In this document: piece by piece, positions 40,801 through 51,914 of the stretch | Numbering within the stretch: position 1 is the stretch's first letter | Layout: the number at the start of each line of letters is the position of its first letter | Assembly: GCA_964030475.1 (NCBI GenBank) | Contig: CAXIPT010000008.1 | Location: 2,356,141 to 2,420,140, forward strand | Source: Tethya wilhelma | Taxonomy: Eukaryota; Porifera; Demospongiae; Tethyida; Tethyidae | Length of the DNA: 64,000 bases | Reading direction: 5' to 3' | Made by a program: the position numbers and the translations under genes | Notes under the pieces: model-generated | Databases searched by the model: none | What the model saw: only the letters and a program-made list of their open reading frames with translations | What the model was told of the DNA's origin: nothing

Positions 40801-43800
40801 AATTATATGATAGAATGTACCTGCATCTTTCTTTTGGATGACTAGTCTATTGAACTGTATCTCACTCTAAATAGTGCACTACTAGAATGCTGCTAGCTAC
40901 AAAGTGACAAAATTAGACTGCTGCAGCAGAGCACCAACCAAAAGTACCAGCTTTGTTTCTTTGCCACTATAACTCGAAGGTAAAAACAAGACCAACGCAT
41001 AAATTGTGCTCAATTTTGCCGACGTTAATTTATTTGAGGTTCACATGTGTGACATGGGATCCCACGCTATCTCTTTCCTTGCTGTTAGTNAGCAGCTCTA
41101 ATGGCCAATTTGTTTGAATGCTGAGGCCTCACAAATAGGCACATGTAGTATGCAGAATAGACTGACTAGGAAAGACTGAGTGGCAATATTCTGGCTGATG
41201 AACTATGATGTTACAAGATGTATAGATTATCTTGCTTTCTAGATATGTTTTTAGCTTTAGCCTCTAACACTCAGTCATGTAACATAACTAAGTCAATAGA
41301 CTGTTCTTGTGTGAAGTAACCTAATACCTAAACATGTTCTTCCTGTTTCCAGTGACAGTGGTCGTGGTAAGAGATACCGCAGAGGAAGACTGGGAAGCAA
41401 GGGAGGTGGGATGAACCCTTTGGGAGCGTTAGACAAACTCAGTCCTGGGTCTTCAGGGTTGTAGGCATCTGGTGGATTATCTAGAAAAGGAACGCATAAG
41501 ATTATGAAGATCACATCATAAGTAGTTCTTCCTACCCTAACTACATGTACTGTACTCACAAGGTTTAGACATTGGTGGAATGGGTATTCCAGCAGGAGGC
41601 ATCCCAAGGGGCTGAGTGACAGTGGCGTTGTAGGGATTGAGCTCTCCTCCAATAACCAGTGGGTCTGTTCCATGGTCATAAGGACAATTTTCTCCGAGAA
41701 TACAGAATCCCTTTTCTGTTTAGATACATTTTTAAGCATAACCATTTTGGTAGTAAAATTAATACTCATACTATACTGTCTCTTTGCTACACAAGCATCA
41801 CTCACCATCATAGTCTTTACATCGTCTCTTCTTCTTGCTCTCTGAGTGTTTCCCACTGCCACTGTGATCACGACCTGGTCTCTTCCTACCCAGCCTCTCT
41901 TCCTCACTGTCTGATCTGCAGTCAGAGCTGTTGCCTGAGCTACTGCTCTGGCTGCTGTGTCCTCTGCGGTATCTCTTACCACGACCACTGTCACTGGAAA
42001 CAGGAAGAACATGTTTAGGTATTAGGTTACTTCACACAAGAACAGTCTATTGACTTAGTTATGTTACATGACTGAGTGTTAGAGGCTAAAGCTAAAAACA
42101 TATCTAGAAAGCAAGATAATCTATACATCTTGTAACATCATAGTTCATCAGCCAGAATATTGCCACTCAGTCTTTCCTAGTCAGTCTATTCTGCATACTA
42201 CATGTGCCTATTTGTGAGGCCTCAGCATTCAAACAAATTGGCCATTAGAGCTGCTGTCTTTGACATTTGGTTAACAGATAGACAAATGTACAGACTACCA
42301 TTTACCTTCTATGCCCATTATAATACACAAAACAAGACAAAAAATATAATTGTAAAAGAACACAATTAAAACCATACTAAATACCTTCTTTCTTCAGGCT
42401 TAGGCCCCAGTCTCTCTCTCACAGGTCTCTTTGGCCCTCCTCCAGACCCTGCTGATGACACCATTGAAGTAGAGCTGGACACACCATCATTTAAGGAGGC
42501 ATTAGTAGCAATGGAATGAGAATCAGTGTTGCTTCGCCTGAAATCAAAACCTGCACGACGTTTTACTCCTGAACCATAGCTAATATGGGAGGGAACGTGC
42601 ACAGTGTCATATCACGGTACAACTCTAGTGACAAAACCACTGTGCACAAACCTAGTTGATCCTGACATGTCTTGAATTTTTCTTTTCCTTCCTAACCCTC
42701 CACCAGTAGATGAGGAGGTCATCACAACCCTCCTTGGGTTGTAGCTGCTGGTGAAGTCAGGCTCATTGCGCCTGGAGCGACGGAAGTCACGATCATCATC
42801 ATCCACCTGTCAGAAAGGGATAGACAGAGGTCAATAGGTCATCATGCATGTAAGCACAAGAAACACCAAGTTTAAATTAGCTATTGCAAGCAGAGCTTAG
42901 TCACATGATTCTCATAGGATCGGCACTCTGACTGCATGCAGAAAGCTTAAACTGTGCAAACTAGCTCAAATAATACACTAACAAAATAGGATTCTAGGTC
43001 AGACCACACAAGATAGCACAGCCTTCCTCGGCTACAAAGTCCATCAATAGTCACTGCTTTCTGCAAGTTATTTTTGTATGTAATTTTGCCACGGTTGAAT
43101 CTATAAAAGCCTCAAAGCTAAAGTATAACCATACCTGTAAACCAAAGCCAATCCATAATGTTTTTTTAAATTATAACTTTTGCCCAAACCATATGAAATT
43201 TTCTCCTCAAAGTATAGTGGGTGAATTTGGCGAATTGGGGAATTATTCTGTAAATCACCGAATTAAAAATCGCCATACAGTTTTATATGTACACACATGC
43301 ATATAAACAATGTAGTGCACAGAATTAAATCACCAAATTGAAAATTGTTAATCATGCTAAANTGTCAGAAAGGGATAGACAGAGGTCAATAGGTCATCAT
43401 GCATGCAAGGACAACAGACACTGTAAGCAGAGCTTAGTCAAACGATTCTCATATGATCGGCACACTGAGCACTCTGACTGCATGCAGAAAGCTTGAACTA
43501 TGCAAACTAGCTCAAACAATACACTAAAATTCTAGGTCAGACCACACAAGATAGCACAGCACTACTTTGCTGCAAGGTCCAAACGATAGCCACTGCTTTC
43601 TGCAAGTTATTTTTGTATGTATTTTTGCCATGGTATTGGTTGTTCACACACACCTCTTTGTCCTCCTTCAGTGCTGGAGTAGACATGTGCTTGTTCCCTA
43701 GTGGTGGAGATGGTGAAGGTGTCTTGGGAGGAGGGTCCTCTCCCTTCAGATAAGATTCTGATTCAAGGCATCGAAACAGCATTTCAACAAATGAAGTTGT

Positions 43801-44637
43801 TTCTATCATAAGAAAACAACAATACCAAATATAATATTATATAGCCTATAGTGCATCAGAGCTTATTGTCAGGAAGATTGTGGTGCCAGGGCAGGACAAT
43901 TCTGCACACTCTTTATGCAATTATGAAGAGAGTACATATTGACTTTGGTGTATACATATATACCTTTAGATAGGAACACTTCAAGTTGGTCTATACAGAG
44001 CTCTTTTAGAGCTGATTTGGGCTTCTCTTTCTTGAGGAGGGCTACAACATATTTGGCTAATGCATCAGGGTCAGCATCACACCTACAACAATGGAAAAGA
44101 AATGAATAAAAAAAGAGGAATTAGGTAACAAGAATATACCTACAAAATAGTACGTCCCAAAGTTAATGAACGTCTCTACTAGTATATAGCTAACCGCAGG
44201 CCATAATCACAAGGGTTGAAATTGTGGGGTAAATTCTTCTGGTACAATTTGAACCATATCTATCAAGGGGCAGCAACTACCAGTCACTCTGTACTTGCAT
44301 GAATACACAAGCAAGGTCAAGAATGGACAATGAAAGTCGGTAAAGGTTGTCACCAATGATGCCATAGCAACCAGTATGACATTTACACTATGATTAACAG
44401 TCAAATTAAATTTAGCAACAGTCAAAGATTAAAATGGAAATTTTAGACAATGAAGATGTTGGTCACAATCATAGATATAGGCTTAGGTGCATCATGATCA
44501 ACTGCACATGGTAGTTGTCACCCCATGCAGATCAGTATAAATAATCACATAAAGGGCTGGCTTATACATCAGACTCACAGAGGTTCTAGTTTCTTAAACA
44601 ACCAAGACTTGAATTTCTCAACTTCTTTAATCTGCAT
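34848..44637 (-). CDS. RBM26: RBM26/RBM27 RNA-binding protein, internally disturbed
   Basis: Nuclear RNA-binding protein of the exosome-targeting (PAXT-linked) group. Main exons in coding order: 44579-44637 (MQIKEVEKFKSWLFKKLEPL), 43964-44082, 43654-43802, 42652-42806, 42385-42537, 41816-41993, 41570-41715, then from 41480 down. An N-terminal PWI-like fold opens it. A C-x8-C-x5-C-x3-H zinc finger (CKDYDEKGFCILGENCPYDH) is built across two exons. The second half of the first RRM lies at about 40029-40192 (VHYEGDPEGALVQF, AVLNNRFIKIYY). A Q/K-rich helix (38640-38824), a second RRM-like region (37201-37760, with PRQLIVINVENRDLL) and the acidic end EEESEGRSWRR-stop at 34848 follow; this end is typical of RBM26/27. 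I could not find the first half of RRM1 between 40230 and 41390, where an N and an inverted duplication lie. Exon ends near 41387 and 37760 are uncertain. Confidence 0.9.
34953..37200. other. Large intron of RBM26
   Basis: Mostly a 1.28 kb inverted-repeat element (35634-36911). The short ORFs in it have no recognisable product. Confidence 0.7.
35634..36911. mobile_element. DNA element of 1.28 kb with inverted ends
   Basis: Left CATAGATATTATAAACTACG, then TAACCGGGATTGGAAAC and GGGCAGGCCGGAGCGCC; the right end is the inverse of these three blocks in the same order, about 90 bases. The interior has no transposase I can see. Confidence 0.8.
38825..39713. other. Intron of RBM26, 889 bases
   Basis: AT-rich, no exon or bounded repeat recognised. 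Confidence 0.5.
40376..40730. mobile_element. Fold-back cluster within RBM26
   Basis: The block at about 40436-40510 (GGTCAGAAATATCATGTGAA ... GTCCTTTGACCTCTGC) recurs inverted at about 40640-40712. The outer side begins GCCTCGTTCCCAGGCTCTC, the fold-back family end. A related end lies at 40283-40350 and its inverse at 41055-41089. Confidence 0.6.
41091..41386 (+). repeat. Inverted duplication, arm 1 (carries an RBM26 exon fragment)
   Basis: 296 bases that read as the exact inverse of 41960-42255, starting at the base after the N at 41090. It includes the acceptor and first 30 or so bases of an RBM26 exon in the wrong orientation. Confidence 0.9.
41960..42255 (-). repeat. Inverted duplication, arm 2 (native position)
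   Basis: Partner of 41091-41386, 573 bases away. This copy is in the correct orientation for the RBM26 exon at 41816-41993. Confidence 0.9.
42808..43095. repeat. Direct duplication within an RBM26 intron, copy 1
   Basis: Begins TGTCAGAAAGGGATAGACAG and ends around TTATTTTTGTATGTAATTTT; about 90% like 43363-43632 with small indels. Confidence 0.85.
43363..43632. repeat. Direct duplication within an RBM26 intron, copy 2
   Basis: Starts immediately after the N at 43362 with the same 20 bases as copy 1. Confidence 0.85.
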
Positions 44638-45014
44638 TGCTCCTACAGGGGAAAAAGAATAATTGAATTCCTAATTAATGCCCAGCACCAAAAAAACCCA
44701 AACAATATACTCCGCATTGGTCTCGGGACAGAACTTTCTCGCAATACAAATTTTAAAAAATTATATGATTAAAATGTATCTACCTGACAGTTAGCAATGC
44801 CTTCAACTCCAAGTCAACCGCGATTCCCGGCTTGGCATGTGGCAGCTTGTGATCTCTTTCTGGAATACTGGATCCGCGGAAAGTATCCAAGACAATAATC
44901 GGAAGGGGGCGGGGTCCTAGTGTTCTTTGAGCTGAGTTTGCTTCAGTCTGTGACTGCATGTGAGAGCAGCAACTGTCAGGGAAGGACACATACCAACGGC
45001 TAGAGTGGCTTACC
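44638..45014. promoter_or_regulatory. Shared upstream region of RBM26 and AP5B1
   Basis: 377 bases between divergent start codons. No TATA box is seen. The ORF on the minus strand here (44780-45022) overlaps the AP5B1 start and has no family signal. Confidence 0.45.
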
Positions 45015-48000
45015 ATGGACAATCTGTGGACCGACTTTCGAATTTCGCCAACTACTTATCTCCAAACACACAGAACAAATGTGGAAACCCTTGTTAAAAT
45101 GTTCAGTCAGGTACTGCCTGGGCTATATATATAATTGAGTAATTGGTGGCTCAAAGATATTCCTTTTTGATCTTTTAGATTTTGACTTCTGACCAAGAAA
45201 GGAGTGAAGTAGTGAAGTTATCTGTGCTAGGGATATGGCAAGAAATGGTTAGTGATGATCTAATGCAAAGAGTATCAACAAGTATCAAGGATTTATGTAG
45301 TCTGGTGTAGTCAGCCCCCTTTTGCTCCACCAGTGACCTATATGGCTTTGTGTGAAAAGGGGTCTGGTGTATCATGCATGCTAATCTTGTGCAGAGGCCA
45401 GGAGTTTTGGCCAAACCAATGAAAATACAGAACATGTAATTATCACTCAATAATTATTGTGCATTAGCTTCCGTGTGCGTTAAAAATAGAGACAATTCAC
45501 ATCAGAGTTTTGCCTCCCATTCTTTCAATATCGTCTGAAATTTTAAATGCCTTGAAAGTAGAATGGAGGTCCACAAACGGTAAAAAATAAAGTAACCAAA
45601 GCCAGCAGCAAAATATAGAGGCAGCAGCTAGGATAAGGGTCTCAGGCCTTGACACTGGAACAAATGAAAGCCATGATGTCGATTTTGAACAAGAGAGATG
45701 CATGTGTGCCTTAGCCTAGAAAGCTTCTATTTGTAGATCACCTTTACGTACCTTTGGTGATGAAAGATATTTTCCACAGCCTATGGCAACCAAGAGCAGC
45801 TAATGCTGCCAATGCTCTGCTCCGTCAAGAGTGAAGACTAAGCTTGCTTGAGAAACGCTTTTTTGCTCAGCCCACCCATAATAATGAAAGTTTTGCCATC
45901 TTTTTATGCATTCTATATGCACATATTTAGCATGCGTGATACATCAATCCCGCCATATAGGCCGAGCGAAAGGGGTCTGACTACACTAGACTAATGATTA
46001 TGTTGGTTTGTGTAGTGATCTGTTTTTTTCTTCTTATTTTATAGTCAAACTATCTGTTCAGTGACTCTGAAAGGTGAGTATTCAATTTTTGTTTGGCTAA
46101 ATAGATCATTTTCAGCATTTTTGGTAAAACAATGGTTGATGGAATATAGTTTTTTTCCGCATGCTTCATAAAAGGGTTAATTAGGCAATGGGATTACAGC
46201 AATGCTGCCTGTAGTCTGACTGGTTTAGCTCATTTACTCTCTGCATGTGGTATATGCAGAGGTACTTTCATTAAAAGTTGGCATGTAGAATCTTGCAAAT
46301 AAGATGACCTTGACTACTAGGGCAGTGAAAACATCAAGGATGCCTATTGTGAGCTGTAGTAGATTTGATTTTTATTGCATGATCCTGAGGCTAATAGGTG
46401 AACAATCTGCCAAAGTGCATGATGCATGATAGCAAATGCTTAAACTTTGCTACTGAGAGCTTCAATGTTAATGATGGGTTCAGGGTGACAAGATCTTCCA
46501 AAAAAGTAACTTCCATAGCTAGCTTGGCTAGGTGATTTAGATCACCTTTATACATGACAGTCCATTTAACTTTTGATTTCTCTGTTTGATTCATTTTTAC
46601 TCTTCTAGGTTGGATGATGCTCTGATTACTCTCAAGAACTTATTTTTGCAGCAGAGAAACACTTCTAGTGCATTGTTTCTGAGTCAGGTATGATGTTTCA
46701 TGGTCATCTTGGATTAGAATACCAAAGTACTGTATTTAATATGCTCATGCAGGTTCTTTGTACCATTACGACTTTATTAATAGAGATGGAACAGCAGCTA
46801 GTAAGCTAATTTTGAGATACAAACTTTACTCGTTGTATGGAGTACTACATAATGGTTCTGTTGATTGTAGCCTGGTCATAACCAAAGACTCAAGGAATTT
46901 GTGACAATTCTGTTTGATGTCATTGAAAAGGTACTGTTGTAGAACTGCTTACTTGTTGTAATTATTGAGTTTGTAACTTGCCAGGTTAAGACTGATTCTA
47001 ACCATCTATTGAAATCAATTGCTTGTGATTGCTTGAGGGAGTTGGAATTGAACTATCCTGTAAGAATCCCTCTGTCAGTGTTGAAAGTGGCTGTTCAAAT
47101 TTTTTTTTCTGTTTATAATTATATTGTTAGGGTCTCTTGAGTTCAAAGGTTGGCCATTTTTATGGTATGAGCCTAGCAGAGAACTCACATATCCATCAAA
47201 ACTACATAGTGAGTCATACTAGTACATGTATGGCATTGTATGATGACCTTGTTTGAGGTTGTTGGTATTTACTATGATCTACTGCTCACAGGCTCTCTTT
47301 GCTATTGTTCTGGAACATGCTGTGCAGAAGTATCTTTTGGACCTTGCTGAACCTAGGTAACTATATATACATGATAACAGATATGCCAGTTGATTTGATC
47401 GTTGCACATTCTCTTCCAGCTCTCCAACTGCTTCTGATGAAGGTATTGCTGATCTGCTCTCATATAGTGATCCTCTCAAGGTATTAAATCTAGCTTGTGG
47501 ATATTTGTACTTTTCATTGTAAATTATTTTGGTCCTGTAGTCTTTCACTCTTAGATCAAACTTCAAAGATCAAGCTGCATCTATTATGAAAAATGTAAGT
47601 GTTTTCTGTTTTTCTAAACTACATCCTCAAATTGCCGTATTTAGTAATATTTGTGCATAATGTAGCCACCAATCATTAGCAGTGAAGATATTCAAGCAGT
47701 TGATCTGCATGAGGTGAAGAGGGGTGTCTCCTTTGTCCTTGATTTCTTTCATCTCTTCACTCCATCATGTCTCATCAGTACTGTCCAAAGTGTAAGACTA
47801 TTCTTTGACTCAGATTGTGTCAGGTATTCTGCATAGTTATCATCCACCCTTCTTTGTTGCAGCTTATGTGGTGTGTTCATTGTAGCGCGCTCTCTCCCAA
47901 GGTCAGTGCGGTTACCATTATGTTGTAATCATTTCCTGTGAACTCTAATTATGTGTGACATAATACTTTAGTGATATTGTAGTCATAAACTTCTAAAGCT

Positions 48001-51000
48001 GTGTTTACTTGAAATGTTGCATGAAAACTGTGTGCAGTTGCTTAAAAGGCTCTTTTATTACTCCTCCTGTTACAACTTGGAGCTGTTTCAACTGGTGCTA
48101 CTACTCCGAGTGAGTATCTATATTGGTATCTGTGTTGACTAATGTACTCACAGTATGTTGTACATTTGGACAGTTAAAGTTTGGTGCTGCTGTCTGTGAT
48201 GAAGGAGAGGATAGAAACCTAAAGAATCGGTAAGACAATTTTTTTTGTGTATTCTAAAATAAACTTCTTTCTTCTCTCTAGGTTGTTGATCATGGCTGGA
48301 CAGCCCTCCCTGTCAGAGCACCACAGAGCTCTCCTTTATGAGTGGCTCTTTCACTGGCCTAAAATGGACTCCATTGTTAATGATAGTGTGACTAGTGGCT
48401 CTGATGGAGAAGTTGAAGAGATTGAGAAGCTCTCGCTGATAGATGAAGAGGAAATAAAGAAGAAGGCTGTCATTCCTTCAGTGTTTGACTCCCTCAGTAG
48501 GTTTTTATGCTGCATTCTAATTCAATAGACATTTCCCAAGTTTATTCTACGATGTTAATGCTCTATTTCAGAGATTTTCTTTTTCAAGTGCAAGGCTCTG
48601 TGTTTGTCAGAAGCTGATCCAACTTGTAAGTTGATTTGTGTATCATACTATAGTTAGCCCAGTAACCATCTTTGTGTACAGCTGGCCAGCCTTCCCGTTC
48701 CACTTCTATCAGTGACTTGGTAGTGAATGTCCTTCAACATGTGGAGTGTGGCATTGGAGGCCCACCAGCTGTCACCCTGTACAGAGTGATGTACACTTTC
48801 TATGCAGCTTACTGTCAACAGCAGCACACCATAGAGGGAAGGGAGGTTGGAAGGTACACTTGAGCACACATTAATATTGTGGATTTACAATGTGACACTG
48901 TTTGGTGTTGTGTGCAGGCTGGCCCTTGCCCTGGTTATGAAGCACCCCCAGTTTGTTCCAAATACAATTGACTTCATTAAGGCTGTTCAAAGCTACAGCC
49001 CTCAAAGGTACAAACATTTTTTCACACTGAATTCACTTCAATAAGTTTGTGCTCTCTATTTGATAGTCCTGTTCCTTTGAACTTACTGGCAGCCATGACT
49101 CAACATCTAGCAACTACAAAGCTCACATTTGTTCTCTCTCAATTACAACTCTACTTGATCTTCATAGAATACGCAGCCACACACCTTCAAATCAATCCAT
49201 TGGTAAGAGAAACGTACTTGTACTGATGAGTGAGATGGTATTGGAGTGGAGCTAGTTCTGTTGTAAATTTACATATTTATGCAGGTCTTGTTGCAGCTGT
49301 TGAAGAAAGTGCTGATTGGGAGTTCCCTGTGTGAGCGAGGTTCATGGGAGATAGGAAACTCACTCCTGGAAGTGTGTATGTCTGTCATGAGGATTCATCG
49401 TACTGAGGCCGTCTTCAAGGGTAAATCAATCTTTCATATCTAAGCAACCCATATTGACCTCAGTAGTTTAATATGTGCCACATGTAGATCTGTGTGAGTT
49501 GCTGCAACTGATTGCACAGAAATTCTGTGATCTTGAAATTCAAGATAGAGCTTACTTTTACCACCAGCTTCTACTTACTGTCTCCAGAGATAAGGTAGGT
49601 TACATAAATCACTGCATGACATGATTGCACTGGAGATCAATTCCTGCTCAGCTCTCAGTGATTTTGGCATCAGCTTCTAGTTCCACAGGAGCTAGTCTTA
49701 CAGACATCATTGAAGGTATGGTTAGTTTTATATGCTCTATAAGTACCACTCTGTTGCTATGGTTTCCTGTTGTAGCTCGTATTGCAAACAGTGTCTTTCC
49801 CTCTGCACCTCCTGTCCGTGAGATCATTTCAGACCCTGATTTTCTCACATTGCATCGTCTTGATGACTTACTGACTGAAAATGCTTACAACTACACTACT
49901 GTCAATGGTGATGAGCAGATCAATAAAGGTATAATATAATATACATGTAGAAACTTTAGATGTGTAATTTTCTACAGTTGACCCACACAATGACCACTAG
50001 CTGGCCTGTTTGTTCATTTTCCATCAGATTCATTTGTGCCCGGCTACCTTGAGAACCTGAAGAATGTAAACAGCAGTAGCCTTACTCCCATCCACTTGAA
50101 GTTTAAAATAAAATTTGTGAGTATACCTGTCTATAGTGAAAGAATACTCGTGCAGTGTATGTGAGATCAGAGAGAGGCTATTTTCCCATCTAGTCTAAGA
50201 GGCCAGAGGGAGTGTCTCCACGAATATATGCCTTGGTACTCAAGTTTTCAACCAGTGGACCTTATGATCCATCACCTGGTGAGTTATGAGTCATATTATT
50301 GTATTATGATTGAACTTTCCTTGCTCCCCTCTCAGATGTGTACATCCCTTACCTTGCTCTTGATAGCAATGGAACAACCCATTCCTCTTCAGGTAAGTCT
50401 TTTACTGGTATGACATTTATCCATTGTCAAACAGGTACACTAGCTGTGATTACACCATCTTTTATAGGTTCTAAAGCAATCACTCTCACAGTTTACCCCA
50501 AAGAACCTTTCCCCGCAAAATTTAGTGTTACGTAAGTTGCATTGCATTTCCAACCTGCTGTTAAAACTTTACATTTCAAAATGTTGGTTTCAGTGCTGTG
50601 TTTAGTATTGAGGAAGGAACTACCTGTACTACACAGCTGCCACCAATCAGTGTTGAGTTTAAAGATCTCTTTCAACCACTACCCACACATGTCCTTATGG
50701 TGTTCATTACAAATTTTCATCCATACATGGCATGTAGGCTCCAGCAAGTGTAATCTTTTCGTTACTTTGGGAATACATCAGTCAGTCACAGAAAGGACAG
50801 TAAGTTAAACAGATGTGGATATATAATTATAGTGTGCTTTAATTGATGCTGGTTCCTCTAAACCATAGTTCATCATCAACTGCTGAAGGAAGGTATGGTG
50901 TGCTATCTACATTGCACCTTGACTTCTCCAGTGCAGACTGGGAGGTGTGCTCTCGGACTCTCAGAGATCTGGAGATCATCACTGAGAGCAAAGACAACCA

Positions 51001-51397
51001 AGAGAGTGGTATGAAAATAGTGCATGACATAATGAGAAAGTTAGAGTTTTCCATAATATTATTTTTGGGTGAGCTAGAGAAAGTGAGCACTCTGGGAACC
51101 TAAGTATGGGTAGGGTAATTATTGGACTTTGCTTCAATATGAGCATTAAATTTCTTATAGATTCTCCATCAACAAGTTGTCTTGCACCAAAATATTAATG
51201 GTTGCAATACTTACAAATAATCTGATGTATGTATGCTAGGTGTCCACAAAGTGATTGTATTCTTGCCTCCATGCTACCATTTGCTGTTGAAGTTTACCAT
51301 GGAGAAAGGATCCACCACTGTTCTCATTGCTACTGATAACTGGAGGCTTTTGCCCCTAGCTAACACCTTCTTACAGACAATAAAGACTAATGAGTAG
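45015..51397 (+). CDS. AP5B1: AP-5 adaptor complex subunit beta-1
   Basis: Large subunit of the AP-5 coat complex, which acts at late endosomes/lysosomes with SPG11 and SPG15. First exons: 45015-45110 (MDNLWTDFRISPTTY), 45179-45247, 46045-46073, 46609 onward; many short exons continue to the stop at 51395-51397. The recognition block is IACDCLRELELNYPGLL near 47010-47150, the position of the best conserved N-terminal motif of AP5B1. Helical, HEAT-like exons follow. The second half shows beta-rich segments such as DVYIPYLALDSNGTT and GSKAITLTVYPKEPFPAKF (about 50330-50530), as expected for an appendage domain. The end is FLQTIKTNE. Intron 2 is almost entirely a DNA element (45298-45993). The gene is divergent from RBM26 and convergent with PDS5. 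Confidence 0.87.
45298..45993. mobile_element. DNA transposon remnant with intact inverted ends
   Basis: Left TAGTCTGGTGTAGTCAGCCC, then CCTATATGGC; the right end is the inverse (GCCATATAGGCCGAGCGAAA, later GACTACACTAGACTA). 696 bases with no intact transposase, and the family partner of 13128-13640. It fills most of AP5B1 intron 2 (45248-46044). Confidence 0.85.
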
Positions 51398-51914
51398 TCG
51401 TTATAGTTTTTTTTTGTGTGACACGTTGTGACTGTGAACAGGTTTTACAGTTGATTTTGAAAGATGTTTGTTTTTTGTTGATAATACTTTAATAGAATTG
51501 TGTACTGCACAATAATATTATAGCGCTGCATGCATGCATGTTTATATTGATTTGAGCTAGCCTGCATGCTGCTGCCCTGCACAGATGTACGTATTAAAAT
51601 TGTGTTGCAATTAATTTGGCTGCTATAATGTATTATAGTTCTATAACCCCAAAATTGTGTTACACGTATACTTTATAATAATATTTTATACCACAATGGT
51701 TAAACCATAATCATTATAATGATATTGAGATGTCTGCATAAGACGTACATCACAACTTGCAACAGTTCAAACCAGGAACAATAACGACAAGTACATTATA
51801 AGAGTGGTTAGCAGAATAGTTTGAGGATAAAATGTCTTCAGCTAAAATAATGCGTGTTCTCTTTGACTCATGTATTGGTGGTTGTGTATGTGTACTTAAG
51901 CATGATTACAATAG
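51398..51914. other. Convergent 3' gap between AP5B1 and PDS5
   Basis: AT-rich 3' flanking sequence; no gene or clear repeat seen. Confidence 0.5.

Noticed and set aside
41293..42012. 239-residue minus-strand ORF
   Set aside because: It is a frame fusion across RBM26 introns and exons; only its VPFLDNPPDAYNPEDPG part is in the true frame, and its ends come from the inverted duplication.
44780..45022. 80-residue minus-strand ORF between RBM26 and AP5B1
   Set aside because: Overlaps the AP5B1 first exon on the other strand and has no recognisable product.
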